Of a stretch of 64,000 bases of DNA, positions 25,797 through 37,926 are shown one piece after another. Both the position numbers and the translations under genes were made by a program. Numbering within the stretch: position 1 is the stretch's first letter; the number at the start of each line of letters is the position of its first letter. A model generated the notes under the pieces. The model was not told the origin of the DNA and did no database searches. It saw only the letters and a program-made list of their open reading frames with translations. Origin of the DNA: Neelides folsomi (taxonomy: Eukaryota; Arthropoda; Collembola; Neelipleona; Neelidae); assembly GCA_034687125.1 (NCBI GenBank), contig JAQGBZ010000043.1, positions 213,373 to 277,372 of the forward strand. Reading direction: 5' to 3'.

Positions 25797-25856
25797 ATAC
25801 AGATATCTGTATAACAGGTGCAATAAAGATGCCAAAATTGGAATCTTTATTGCACC
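25797..25856. repeat. 16-base palindrome followed by a strong hairpin
   Basis: ATACAGATATCTGTAT (25797-25812) is a perfect palindrome. Four bases later GGTGCAATAAAGAT (25817-25830) pairs perfectly with ATCTTTATTGCACC (25843-25856) around a short loop that itself has four more pairs (CCAA/TTGG). It lies about 110 bases upstream of the DUF4612 start codon. It may be a small transposon relic or a structured 5' element. Confidence 0.7.
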
Positions 25857-28436
25857 AATTACATAGATTAGATGAATACGATAAGGTTATACATGTATAC
25901 ATATATCTCTATTGAATTATATTCATTCATACTACTAGATGATTAGCTAAAGGGGATCTACTTTATTTACAAATATTATTAAAAATTCAACAAAAACAAA
26001 TATTATTATTAAATTGATAATTAATTTAAAGCTTATCTAAAATAGTTAAAGTTAGTGTTTGCGATTTAAAATGCTGGGAATGTGAGCTAGTGAATTTACG
26101 TCAACAATAATTTACATTGCATATTTTATAGTGGCGCTTAGCTTTATGGAGAAGTTATTCAAATCTATAAAATATTGTTCTTTTCCTTCACATCATTTCG
26201 TTAAGTAAAATATTTAATTTTATAATATCAGCCACGGAGAGAAGAAAATAAAGAAAGTAAAAATATAATAATTTTAATAATATATGCAAAAAAGTAAAAA
26301 CATACCCAATTATGATGCTCTAGGGGAAATCCTTAATCTTGAGATTTCTACATAAGGAGCTGAAGGAGGAAGGTTTCTTCGCCATTCAAAATCTCTTCCA
26401 AAGGTGTACAGGATCCCACATTTGTGAAGAATTAACTAAAACTAGTCGAAGATTATTCTTAGGAAGTGGAACAAGTCACATACGAGGTAGGGTTTATTTT
26501 TGGCAAGGGCCACTTGATTAGGATTACGCCGCAGACTCAGATTGCCAAACTCAAACACGTCAGTACGCTTCCTAGATCAAACTCTGGTTATGAAGTAACA
26601 TTTTTGTAAATTATTCTCATAGTACAGAATTTTTAAACTTCTTTGCAGGGAACCGTGAAATAAAACAGGTCATGGGTTGAATGAAGTTAAAGGATAAAGT
26701 CGCCATTTGAATTTGGGATTCTGTTCAACACACTCACTCGACTCACTCCCTTTCTGCATTTTACATTAAAAGAGCACTTGTTGAAGAAGAATCGATAGTA
26801 GATTTTGAGGACCCTGGATTCCGGGAATCGCATGCGTTCATGCGGACTTTGAACACTTTGAAGATCTCAAACTCAATGTTCCCCTACTAGCTCTATCACT
26901 TTCCATACTCTTCAAGTCTTCAACGGTTCGAGAGCTGAATAAAGCATTGAATATGATTAGTAAAATTGGATTATGAATTTTGGCATATGGCTTGAATTTT
27001 GGAATATTTAAAATACTCTACATATATAGGAGTTTTCTACATACTTATTTTAGATATAACCATATTTGTTTTTTGTCGAAATTTTATCAATTTTTATTGA
27101 ATCTCTATTTATTCTATTAAATTCATAAAAAATCACATCTCTTTTACAATTATAATTTGTTCTTTTATTATATAACATTAAATGAAATATCAAGAAATTA
27201 ATAGCATAAATAAACATTAAAATAATTAAAATAAAATTATTTTGACATATTTTATACGTATATTGTATTATTTTATTAGTATTAAAAATATAATAAAAAT
27301 ACATAATATAGTAATTCATTTTCGACTTTATTTATCTTAATAAATAATTACAAAAAATTATCCAAGTAAAATTTTCTGAAGTTAAACACGGTAGTTTTTT
27401 TTATTTTTTTGGTGCAGGGATTTATGAAATGACACAATTGCAAACAAAAAAGTTAAAATACATAAATTAACAAGTTGATTGTACAAAGGTTCCCAGCACC
27501 AGCTTTGACTCAACGATAGATTAAATTTTAGATACGTAAAAAGTTTACCATTGAAACGTGAGCACACAATCTCTGAATGTATGTAATGTATGTAATGTAA
27601 AAAGCTGATTGTGATAAAGAACATTTTATTTGACCATATTCCTCACTAAAATTGGATATCCTGTTTATGATTTTACCGAGATGCCTGAACAACTAAAAAG
27701 TTTAAATGTGAATACTATCGGACCGCAAATTTGGTATGTTTAATGTATAGAGATGAGCTCCGATTTAAATCATAGATATGAATTTTAAATTTTAAAATTG
27801 AAATAATTAATTGTAGAAATGAGCATGAGCGGTATTAGGGGTTTTGGAAATATTTTTATTTATTTCAAAGTTGTCGTACATGTATTTTAAACTGACATGT
27901 AAGTTTAAGACTTTAAATATCATGACAAAGCTAATCTTATAAAAATTAAAATATTCTCCGGACTGTCGTTGATAAGTTTTACGAATTCATTCTTTTTTTT
28001 CACTTCGGATCCAGTTTTTTTGGCTTTCAAGTTTCCGTTTTAATTAACCGTAAGTTAATAATTACATATTTTTAATAATTTATACACATTTATTTTAACA
28101 AGTATCAAGTTTATACAGGAGTTGTCCGAAATCCCGACAACCTTACATATCAAATATGTTAAATTAATTCAAACTTATTAAAGCACAGTATCAAATAACT
28201 AACATTAAGTTATTTTTATTTCAATGGTTGTTCAACTTTATTTTACAAAACAATACAATACAATACCGACAAGTTCATAAAATTCTGTCCCTCCGCGGGA
28301 AAATTTAAATTAGCAGGTATATTAACCATTGTAAAAGTTTTGACGCGGGGTTTTAGAATTTTTTAAACTTGATAGTAAAAGTATTAACTAATTCTAAAAT
28401 GTAAAATATTAACAACGTTTTCAACAAGCAAATAGA
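25857..28436. other. Intergenic DNA between the DUF4612 and MBD genes
   Basis: Mostly AT-rich, with a GC-richer stretch at about 26330-26930 that has no convincing coding potential. The frame at 26339-26521 has no family match. The end nearest 28436 is the 3' untranslated region of the minus-strand MBD gene, with reverse-strand AATAAA-type signals near 28215. No RNA gene is recognised. Confidence 0.5.
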
Positions 28437-31400
28437 TTAACTGTTTTCAACTGAAGGTGTTGTAGAGTCAATTTTTGGCAAAATTTGCTTTTGCGTAAAC
28501 ACTCTTTTCCCTATGGCATTACTATTACCGCTACTACTACTTACTACCTTGCTTTTACTCAAAGAGATTTTTTTATTCGCTAAATTTAAAGTGAATTGGG
28601 TTGGAATTTGTTTAACGATTGAAGGTTTCGAACAAAAAATCGACTGGGCATTAATTGCATTCAAATGAGGGTCGTTCGTGCTTGAATCGGGTATAGCATT
28701 CTGCCTTGAATCGTCTGATCCGATATCAGAAATATTTAAACCGTCTGAGGAATTAATCGTTATAGGAGTCGAAGTAAGATCCTTTTTGGGCGCAATATGA
28801 TTCTGAATTGAAGTTATCGTAGATGTATTTGTAATCGGAAATTGACCCAATTTCATGGTTTGTCCAGTAATTGTAACTGTTTGACTTCCTGGCGTTGTAG
28901 ACATAGCCGTTGGCGCCGAAGGTTGAATGAATAATGTTCCATCAGCAGGATTCAAAATAAGATTCGGAAGTGTGAGAATTGTAGGCGTTGGGAAAAAATT
29001 CATATTCATGGGCTGAAGAGATTGGAGACTGAATGATTGTGGACCCAAATTGAATGGAGGAAAAATCGTTAAAGGAATTGATGCAGCAGCAGCTTGTTGT
29101 TGCTGAGCTTGTTGCTGTAATGATTGTAAGAGTAAATGTTGTTGAAGTTGCATTTGCGCTTGTTGTTGTTGTTGCTTTTTACTCAAACGCTTCTTCTTCT
29201 TTTTTGGACCTTCAGAAACTCCGCAAACAGACGGGTCAAGTAACATTGTCTGATGGAGTTGAATTTGCCCATCATTTCCATTATGACCTCCAGGAGGTTC
29301 GAAAATGTTCAACGATTGATGTTGACCCGATTGTTGGACATTCGGGTCTTGGGTATGTTGAGGAGAAATGATTAAATGACTCCCGGTGTTTCCTCCAGAG
29401 TTCAAAAAGAACGGTTGGATTGTTTGGAATATCGGATAGCGAATTGAATTTGTTGTGTTGGCTGAAGTTGTAATAAATTGACTTGTAGTTTTCTGATCAT
29501 GTTGAGAAGTTCGAATGACCATTGAAGTTGTTGGTTGGCTCACTGTTAGAAGCGAAGTTGGTGAGCTTGTTATTGATACTGTTGAAGTTGTGCAGGTTGA
29601 TCCTGTATCCATTATTGGGACTGATGTTGAAATGGGAGAAGCACAAGTTGTTGTAACAATAACATGTTTCTTCTCTTCTTCTACTTTCGGAGATTCAGTT
29701 TTATCTACATTACTTAACATTGAAGAATTATTGGTCGCGGGTTTTGAGATAGAATTCTGAGATGTATTTGGAGATTTTCCAACCGAGTCGGTTTCATTTG
29801 ATTCGTCATTAAAATTTAATTTACTTTTATCTTCAGACTCCTTAGAGTTTTGAAATCTATCAACAACATCTTGGACAAGTTGAAGTGGAGATTTTTCAGA
29901 ATCAATTGAATTTAATTCTTTAACATTTTTACCTTCACAATCTTTAACTTTGATTGTTAATGAAGGATTTGGGGGAGAAATTGAAAGTTCATTCTCATTG
30001 ATCTGAGGCCGAAAATTTTGAAGATTCGTAGCTTCCGTTCCGACCATAGAAATTGTAATTGAACTTGGTAGAGATTGATGAAGAAGGGTATTTGCTGGAT
30101 TTGCCATTGTAACAACTCTCTGAAGTGGGAAATTGTTTGCATTAAAATTCACAAATTGGACAGTACCAGAATTAACGCGTGTCGCATTTGTGGAAGGAAT
30201 TGGGGAAATTGAATATCCGGTATTTAAATTCATACTTGAGAATGGATTACTCACATCTCCCTCACCCCCAACAGTTGAACTTATTGGGAAAAAGCTTAAA
30301 TTCGGATTTGAATTTTGGTTTAATTGACTAGCACCGATTGGCAAAGTAGTACTGTTTGCTTGTTTATTTTGTGTAAGTTGAATTTGTTGTTGATTTTGCT
30401 GTTGTTGTCGACTTGGATCAATTTCAGTTAATTCGTTTGGACTCTGTTTACCAATTTTACGACTTTTCTGAATTGAAACTTGGGGCAAGATTTTCTTTTC
30501 TTCAGCATTTGTTGGAGACCCGTCGTTGCTGCTATTTGGGTTTGACCAAGCTTGAGAAGATTGAGATGATGGCGTTGTTGGCCAAGAAAAACCAACTTGG
30601 GATAAAACCAAAGGAGGAGTAGCTGATTTTCCTCGGTTTGGAGTTAACACCGGCGTTGGTGTTGTACTGGATGATCGCGTTCCTCCAAAGGTTCTCACAT
30701 ATTTTGTTGAAGTTTCAGATGAAATAGAAGATACAGGACTCATCTCAGTCTGTAAATTAACAAAAATAAATATTCATTATTTTTAAAACTAATATAATTA
30801 AATTCAAATCAATATAATTAAATTAAGATAATTGAATAATCATTTATTATTAATAAATGATAAATGATCATTTTAATTATATTTATTATAGTATTATCTA
30901 TTATTTTTAAAATATATATTTACATGAGGTATTTGTGTTGTAGTGTCAGGAGATTGTTGAGAAAACGGAACCACGATACTGAAATTTGAGGTTGAAATAG
31001 AATCCTTAGTTGATGGAACTGATGCACCATTCTCATCCTTTAATAATTTGTTCCTGGATTCAGATGACCTTGTTGCTGGATAAATCTTTCTCTTTCTCGT
31101 AATTGGGCTTCTTTCACCTTCTCCAAAATCTCCTGTTGAATAATGTCATTGTTATTTAAATATATAATCATTATTTAATATATTTTAATTACAAATAGGC
31201 AGATGAAGATTGAAAAAACTTTTTAATAATTTCTTATAAATCCCCTTCAAATAAGCTGTTGTTTCAATCACAATCGTCTTCTCAAATGGAATGAAATATT
31301 GATTCAAAAATGTGAAGGATTAAAAGAAAAAGGAAATTTTGAAAATATTTTCCTAAGTAAGTTAAAAGCAAGAGTAAAGGGTTGGGGTTGGGATTATATA

Positions 31401-34400
31401 GGATTTAACTCATTTAACATGAGATTTTCATTTTACATTTTAAAAATTCGTACAATTTTGACCCATTTAACATTTAAATAACTAACCATATGCTACTTCA
31501 TTTCATCATTTCTAATGATGGATAATACAAAATTTGTATTACAAATAGGTTATTGTTTGTGTTAGACATAAAATAAAGGTCGTCCGGTCGTCCCTCATAC
31601 TTTCATCACACAGTTGTCAGTTTAGACTTAAGGGAGCATATGGAAGTGTATGCATAGTTGGATTGGAGTAAATTAGGAGTTCACTCCGGATGGGTTTAAT
31701 ACGCCCTATATAGTAAATATAACATAGGTACTCTCCCAAGTCCATCACTTTGAGACCATTTATTATACATTAATACGAATATAAAAAGGAGTCTCATTGA
31801 GCCAAAGTTCCCCTTCTAACCCTCACCAAAGTGAATAGAGTGAGACGAGTTACAGTAATAATGAAGCTCCCAGATAACCGGAAGGTAAAAAAATTCGGTA
31901 GGAATTGAAGTGGAGATATATCAAGGTATTAATGTAATAATATAATATAGCTAACTCAGGAGATTATGTATAAATGTATATACGGGAAAGGGTACCTCTC
32001 TGTCTCACGGCCTAAAGGGCCTTTAGTAAAGGGGAAGGTAGATGAAATGAAATTTGGCTCTCTATATATAAATACCAGTGAAGGGGAGCTGGAAGATTGT
32101 AAGAAGTAAGAAGGGAACAGAAGTGTAGTTTCAGAAATAGGAGGGCAAGTAAAAAATTATTCCAAAAAGGGATCGAAAAGATAAATTCGAGAGAAGGGTG
32201 TTCCGCTTCACGAAATTCACACATAGAAAAGAATGAAAATATCTTCACTATATTTACTGTACAACCGCCGTATGTTTGTACTATTATGCATAAGGGTACT
32301 TATTGTCTTATGTATTGTACTACTAATCAAGATAATAAACCTTTTTTATTTGACCCATTACTAATGATGTCACTATGGAGATAATTAAATACTCCTTACC
32401 TAAATCATCCCTAGTTGAAGAAATGAGTGGCGAGTCTTGACTTTTTGGGATTTTCTTCTTATGATTGCAGAGAAGTTCACTTGTTTCTATGGACGAATCG
32501 GACTTGGAGCATTTTGACTCTTGAAGCTCATTAAAATCCATCTGACTTTCTTCATCTTCGCATATATTCGCAACCTTGAAATTTGAAATATAACATTTAT
32601 TAGAAGAAATGTAATAAATATTGTATATGAAATACATGTGCAATAATCTGTAAATAGTATGATATATCAGAAAATAGTCTAATCTGTGTCTTAAATATTG
32701 AGTTTACGTAGCCATGTATTATGGAAGTTTAAAATAAGATAGTAAAATATGAACATTGAAGAATCCTGGGTAAATTAATGAGTACTTAAATCTCAAAATA
32801 TGCAAGTAGTAAAATGGCAAACTTGTTAGTAATATTTAGGGCTAACATTATGGTATTTTATTAATTGAGATTAAAGTAGTGTAATGTAAACAAACCTTGG
32901 GATCAAAATTGAAACAATGTTCAATTAAGAGAGGACAGCTGAGTCCACATTTGCATGTGCCATCAGAACAAATGTAATTCTTGAGTTCTTCTAGGCTCTT
33001 CAATTTCGTTCCACTTGGGCTTTAATGAAAATAGAAATTGTTAACATCTCGGATTAATTTAATTGGTCTATCAAAATCAAGTCAAGCAAGCAAATAAAAA
33101 ATAAATGATCTTACCTTATATAAATGATCATTTTGTTAGTTGTTGAAAGAATAATTTGCCTTCTCCATCCTGAGGGAACACGAATTGATGTCAACGAAGA
33201 AGTCATGTTTCCAAAGGCTGTAACTGCAGCAGTTATGGCACTGGTATTTATAACAAGATCTTTGTCAGCTTCACTAAACGACCGTTTCGAAATCTTTTGG
33301 GGAGAATTTGCAGAAATGGGATCAAATGTCTTGGGGAAACTGTAGCAATTAAGGCTATCTTCAGTTTCACTTGTGGAAATTGATAAGGAATTTAAATCAT
33401 TAACAATGTTTTTCTTATCGATTGTTACAGGAGAGGGAAGGGAATTTGACATGTTTGAACAATCATCCAAAATCTCTTCTTTTTTGATTTCAGTTGTTGT
33501 AGTTGAAATGAGTTCATAATTAAAATTATCTTCATTTTTAGAATCGTCCTTGTAATCTGACAATTCCGGAGAATCAATATTCTTTTTTAATTTCCTCTCT
33601 TCGATTTTATTTGGCGAAAGGGAAAAATTGAGATTCATAAATTCAGAATTTGACATTTCACTCGAACTAGCCTCAATTTGATCTTGATCTTTAATGTCAC
33701 TTTCAATTACGAGCTGACCTTCTTCTTCTTCCTCTTCTCGATCGTCGAATTCACCCTCACTTTCACTCTTAATACTTTGACCAGAAGTTAGGTCGGGAAT
33801 TTTTGAACCAAAATTAATATTTTCGGTTAAATTGTCAGGTACAATTGGGAGGCTTGAATTAATGACATTGACATTAGTATTTGTTTCAAAGGGATTCACG
33901 GCCGACTCATTGGGGAAATGCCCGACAGAATCGGATCTTGGGTATGTGCAAGAAAGGGACAGGGAACGCTGTTTGACACTTCCAGCCTTAAGATGCTGTG
34001 ACTGTCCATGATGATGACTATTATTGAGTTCATCTCCACGGTCTTGTTCAAACGAACAACTTTTGAAGCTTTCAAAGCTTTGTTGCTGTTGGTGATTAAA
34101 ACTCTCAATGTTCCCAGCCGAGGGGAAAATTCTGGCCTGACTACAACCATTAGCACTGTTTGACCCAAAAAAGTACCCTACATTAATTCCACTTCCATTA
34201 TTGGATCTCCGGTTAAAGTTCCCAGTTGTTGTTTCTCTTTTTATATTCAATGGAGGGACAATGTACTGGTGTTCATTATTGGCATATTTCGTTTGGTAGC
34301 CTTCCCCTGTTTCTGTACTGAATGACTCGATGGAATTCCTTCTTATAATTCCTTGGTTGAAGGGTGGACCATATGACTTTGGGTATGAATTAAAGTAATT

Positions 34401-35000
34401 TTGTGACGAAAAGTTCCCGTTTCCAACATGGCCCACATTGTATTGTCGCTGTTGGTGATGAGAATAGCTGCCGTTGATCTCATTAAGATATTCGTCCGGA
34501 TTTTGACATTGGACATTTGAGTAAAAATTTTCTCCACCGTAAAAATTTGAAACATTCCCGGACACTAACTCACAACTCTTCATGGTGTTTTGATCGTATA
34601 AAAAATTTTGTTGTTGTTGGTAAAAACACGAGCTTTGCCCTCCGGTGTTGTCTTGCTGGTAAAACATGGAATTGTTCTGGCCGGTATTGAAATTCCCGGG
34701 TTGACGTGTGTTTGGTTGTGTTGACATTTCTCCGGGATAAAATTGATTTTGATAATTTGATGAATTGGAGGGTGGTGCAGAAGCACAAGATGGTGGCATT
34801 AAAGTTTCAGTTGGATATTTGATCCATTCATTGAGAGACATGTTTTCATTAGTTGACAGGTCGCCGTCCTCTGGTATCCCTACACCACCATTCAAAAAAA
34901 TCACATTTTTGTTGCCTATACGAGATTGGACATGTGGATTCTGATTCGAGTTCATCTTATTTAAAAATGAAACTACTCGCGGATTTTTTCTATTGGCCAT
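28437..35000 (-). CDS. MBD5/6-type methyl-CpG-binding-domain protein (six-banded-like)
   Basis: Five exons on the minus strand: 33115-35000, 32896-33019, 32400-32574, 30924-31132 and 28437-30749, giving 4707 bases, 1568 residues; every junction keeps frame. The MBD spans residues about 606-670, split by the first intron. It carries VPSGWRRQI, YISPSGTKLKSLEELKNYI and the diagnostic tail DGTCKCGLSCPLLIEH-CFNFDP, which marks MBD5/6 and Drosophila six-banded rather than MeCP2 or MBD1-4. In mammals this subgroup binds chromatin and the BAP1 (PR-DUB) deubiquitinase complex and does not read methyl-CpG. The first 600 residues are N-, S-, Q- and G-rich; the last 770 are S/T/Q-rich with a lysine cluster (GPKKKKKR) followed by a Q-rich stretch. 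It is expressed divergently from the DnaJ gene. The exact start and any further upstream exon are uncertain. Confidence 0.88.
31133..32399 (-). other. Third intron of the MBD gene with a GC-richer block
   Basis: The longest intron of this gene. Unlike the other introns it holds a GC-richer segment at about 31560-32240 with pyrimidine and purine runs but no convincing reading frame. It resembles the non-coding blocks around teashirt and may be regulatory. Confidence 0.45.
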
Positions 35001-36919
35001 ACACTTTTGAAGACATTTAACGTTTTACGCGAAGATGAAATTTTACAAATTCCAATGGGAAAAATGGTCCTCTCATTATAAAAAGAATTTTAATGAAATT
35101 CGAATCCATCTGAAAAACAAAAAAATAATCAATACATTAAAAAGCGTTATAACTTGAAATTTTCATTCATTCATTCATTGTTTATTGTGACATGAACTGT
35201 TGCAATCATCGAAGGGAGCCAATTCAATTTTTCAATTTCTTAAACCAATGGCAACGATAATAAAATTAACCTTATTAGGATGAGTTAAATTTAACTCTTA
35301 TTGGGGTTAATTTTGTCACCTTGGCTATAAGTCAAAGAAATTAAAAAAATGAAGGTGTTGCCTATTCAGATAATTTCAGCAATATGCTTAGGATTTCCAA
35401 TTTTTTCTAAATTAATTTTCATTGCTAAACATCTCGTTAAAGATTTCACACAATTGTCATATGATTGTAGTTGAATAAAAGATATAAGTATAATATGCAT
35501 AAAAATATGTGATTTTAATTATTTTTTCATAACACCAGCTATATCGGAATATTCTAAGAAATTGAATCATCTTAACAATGTTAATTTTGTATTATTATGT
35601 TATTTAATATAATGTATTTCCACAGAGAATGAAAATTGAATAATTGCTATAAGGTATTATAATTGAGTAAGCATTGTAAAAAACGAAAAAAAGTTACGCT
35701 AACAATATGTTGTCTGACCCAGAGAGAAATTACGTGAAAATACATAAACTCGACACCTTGTAAATGTTCTGTGAGACGTGACCCAGCTTGTAAATTATTT
35801 TATTTAAAATAATATTAAATATTAGAAAAAAAAATATTATATTTTCATTATGAAAAATGAATAAAATTGTTCACAATATTGCAATAAAATAATTATAACT
35901 TTTATATATGGCCTTGTCCAAATATGGTCAAGACCAAACCAGTAAAAATCTTTCCAAATTCTTGGCTAGATGTTCAATGTAAGGACAATTAATAAACTGT
36001 TTATAAACTATACCAATCACATAGTTTTAATTGAAAATTATAATTTTAATCCAATCAAAATATAAAAATCTACCATATGAAAGGGTTAAAAAAATTTCAA
36101 TTTAATGCAGGGTTGTCCAATGTATGGGATGAATAAATTATTATAATGGAATATGGATTGAAATTAAATCACGAATAATTCTCACCAGAATGAAGTTGGT
36201 ATGTCAATTCCTTAAGTTTTTACAAGGGTCCCTTTATTGACCACGTGCAGGACTGGAATGAGGAAGGGCTCACATTATCCCAATATCAAATTACACTCAC
36301 GAGTCACGAGTCAGGGAAGGGACTGAAGTTCGGTGAGCGGGAAGGGGCCCCAAGTAAAGGAATTCCCTAGCCGATCCCTTCTCTCTCCCCAACATCCTAT
36401 TCGACCTTCACTTTACAAATGGCCACATTTACTTCACATTTTAACTTCTCGCCCTACTCCTCCTCCTTTCCAATCCTAATACAAGTTAAGAGTCGACAAA
36501 CAAGCAACATTCATTCATTTTAGCCTACTGGATAATGGACTTATATGATGTAATGTATGTGTAGGGGAAGGATTTCGCGATAAGTTATAAGCCATGTTAC
36601 ATTCATTTATTCTTGTTATAGAAAAATTAAGCGATAAAATTGGATGAAATTCTTTGAACATCTGATCCTAAAATGTCAAATATCCAAGTTCCATCTTTCG
36701 GGACTCATCAACGTTAATGTGGTTGTATGGACAAAAATTAACAACACTCCGTAAATGACGCGAGAATGTTCACATTTGAGTAATCAACGCCGCTAAAATA
36801 CGAATTATTTCAATTATTATTAAATTATTGTTTTTTCTAAATGATGAAAAACTAAATCATAATTAACTATTATAATTTATATTATGTGCTGCGCTGATTT
36901 TAATGTCCCCCGTCATACA

Positions 36920-37064
36920 GTTAGCTGACCTTTTTTAATATTGACCTTTTACATATTAAAAACATATGGAAAATTTTCTATAACATGTTTTTAATTATTT
37001 TTACTTAAAATTATTCATATTGGTATGAATGAAAATGATTTTCGTTTTTTAAAGGTCAGCTAAC
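36920..37064. mobile_element. MITE-like element with 14-bp terminal inverted repeats
   Basis: GTTAGCTGACCTTT (36920-36933) and its exact reverse complement AAAGGTCAGCTAAC (37051-37064) bound a 145-base AT-rich segment with no coding capacity. This is the form of a non-autonomous DNA transposon. No convincing target-site duplication is visible outside the ends, so the assignment is provisional. Confidence 0.5.
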
Positions 37065-37226
37065 GATAAAACAATCACAATAAATATGTAACAACTTGTT
37101 AAATATTTTTGCATTTTTAAATTAAAGTGTAAAATTTAATAGATATAATTAAATAGTGTTTGCATAATTGTCTAACCATAACCAGTAAAGAGTTAATTTT
37201 GAAAAAAATTGGAATATTTGACTAGG

Positions 37227-37258
37227 ATAATTTGTTTAATTATTATTAAACAAATTAT
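37227..37258. repeat. Perfect 14-bp inverted repeat
   Basis: ATAATTTGTTTAAT, four bases (TATT), then ATTAAACAAATTAT. It is AT-rich and may be coincidental or the remnant of a small element. Confidence 0.7.
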
Positions 37259-37523
37259 TATACATTATTACATAACAGCCACGATTTTAAATATCATGTA
37301 ATTATGGCAGATTCTATTATTATTTATATTAAAAATCTTTCTAATCAAAGTATTAGTGAACATACCATATATGGTCATGTAACTAGACTTGTAAAAGTGA
37401 AACATCCTGTACAATATGGCCGAAAGTGTAAAAGCTGCCAGTAGAGATCGTTGTCAAGTCGATGAGCAGAAAGTATTCAAATGCTTCGTAACTTTTTACT
37501 ATTCGACATTCGAGAATTCTAGG

Positions 37524-37538
37524 AGAAACTTCTAGAAG
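37524..37538 (+). promoter_or_regulatory. Heat-shock element upstream of the DnaJ gene
   Basis: AGAAA-CTTCT-AGAAG is a perfect three-unit nGAAn-nTTCn-nGAAn array, the binding site of trimeric heat-shock factor. It lies 390 bases before the start codon of a DnaJ co-chaperone gene, which in animals is commonly heat-inducible. Both the match to the consensus and the position are direct observations; HSF binding is inferred. Confidence 0.7.
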
Positions 37539-37926
37539 ATCTCCTTCATCGAACTAATAGTCAAACTGAATGTGAGGTTAGTGCAAGTCTCATACTTGAA
37601 TAGATTTCATATACATTTTTCATATTCAACTTTAGAGCCGTTAAAATAAATTTTAAGGTTTCTAACGTATATTAATTTTAATTTTATTCAATACTTGCTA
37701 TACCAACATATTTTATTTTAATCATTTAATTTTTTTATCATTCTTCATTTCGGTGGATCATCAGAATCGATAACGAAACCGAAAGATTTCAACATTCAGG
37801 GTTTTAGGTACGTTTACTGTTTAATTCATATTAATATTAAATTATCTTCGGCCTTCGTATAATTTAATAGTTAACAAAATTTATCTTATCTTAACCGAAT
37901 AGAACCAACAATTCGAGAATTTCAAA

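Larger units (their letters stand above)
35001..37926. other. Divergent intergenic region between the MBD and DnaJ genes
   Basis: This 2.9 kb region holds both promoters. The MBD gene starts at 35000 (minus) and the DnaJ gene at 37927 (plus). It contains a GC-richer block at about 36200-36530, a small element with terminal inverted repeats (36920-37064), a perfect inverted repeat (37227-37258) and a heat-shock element (37524-37538). A possible 5' untranslated exon of the DnaJ gene may end near 37575 (GAG before GTTAGT) and splice to an acceptor near 37902, but this is tentative. Confidence 0.5.

Noticed and set aside
28437-30743. A separate 768-codon gene starting at MSPVSS
   Set aside because: An acceptor site at 30750 joins it in frame to the upstream MBD exons, adding T and E before M. 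The combined model is more economical than two genes.
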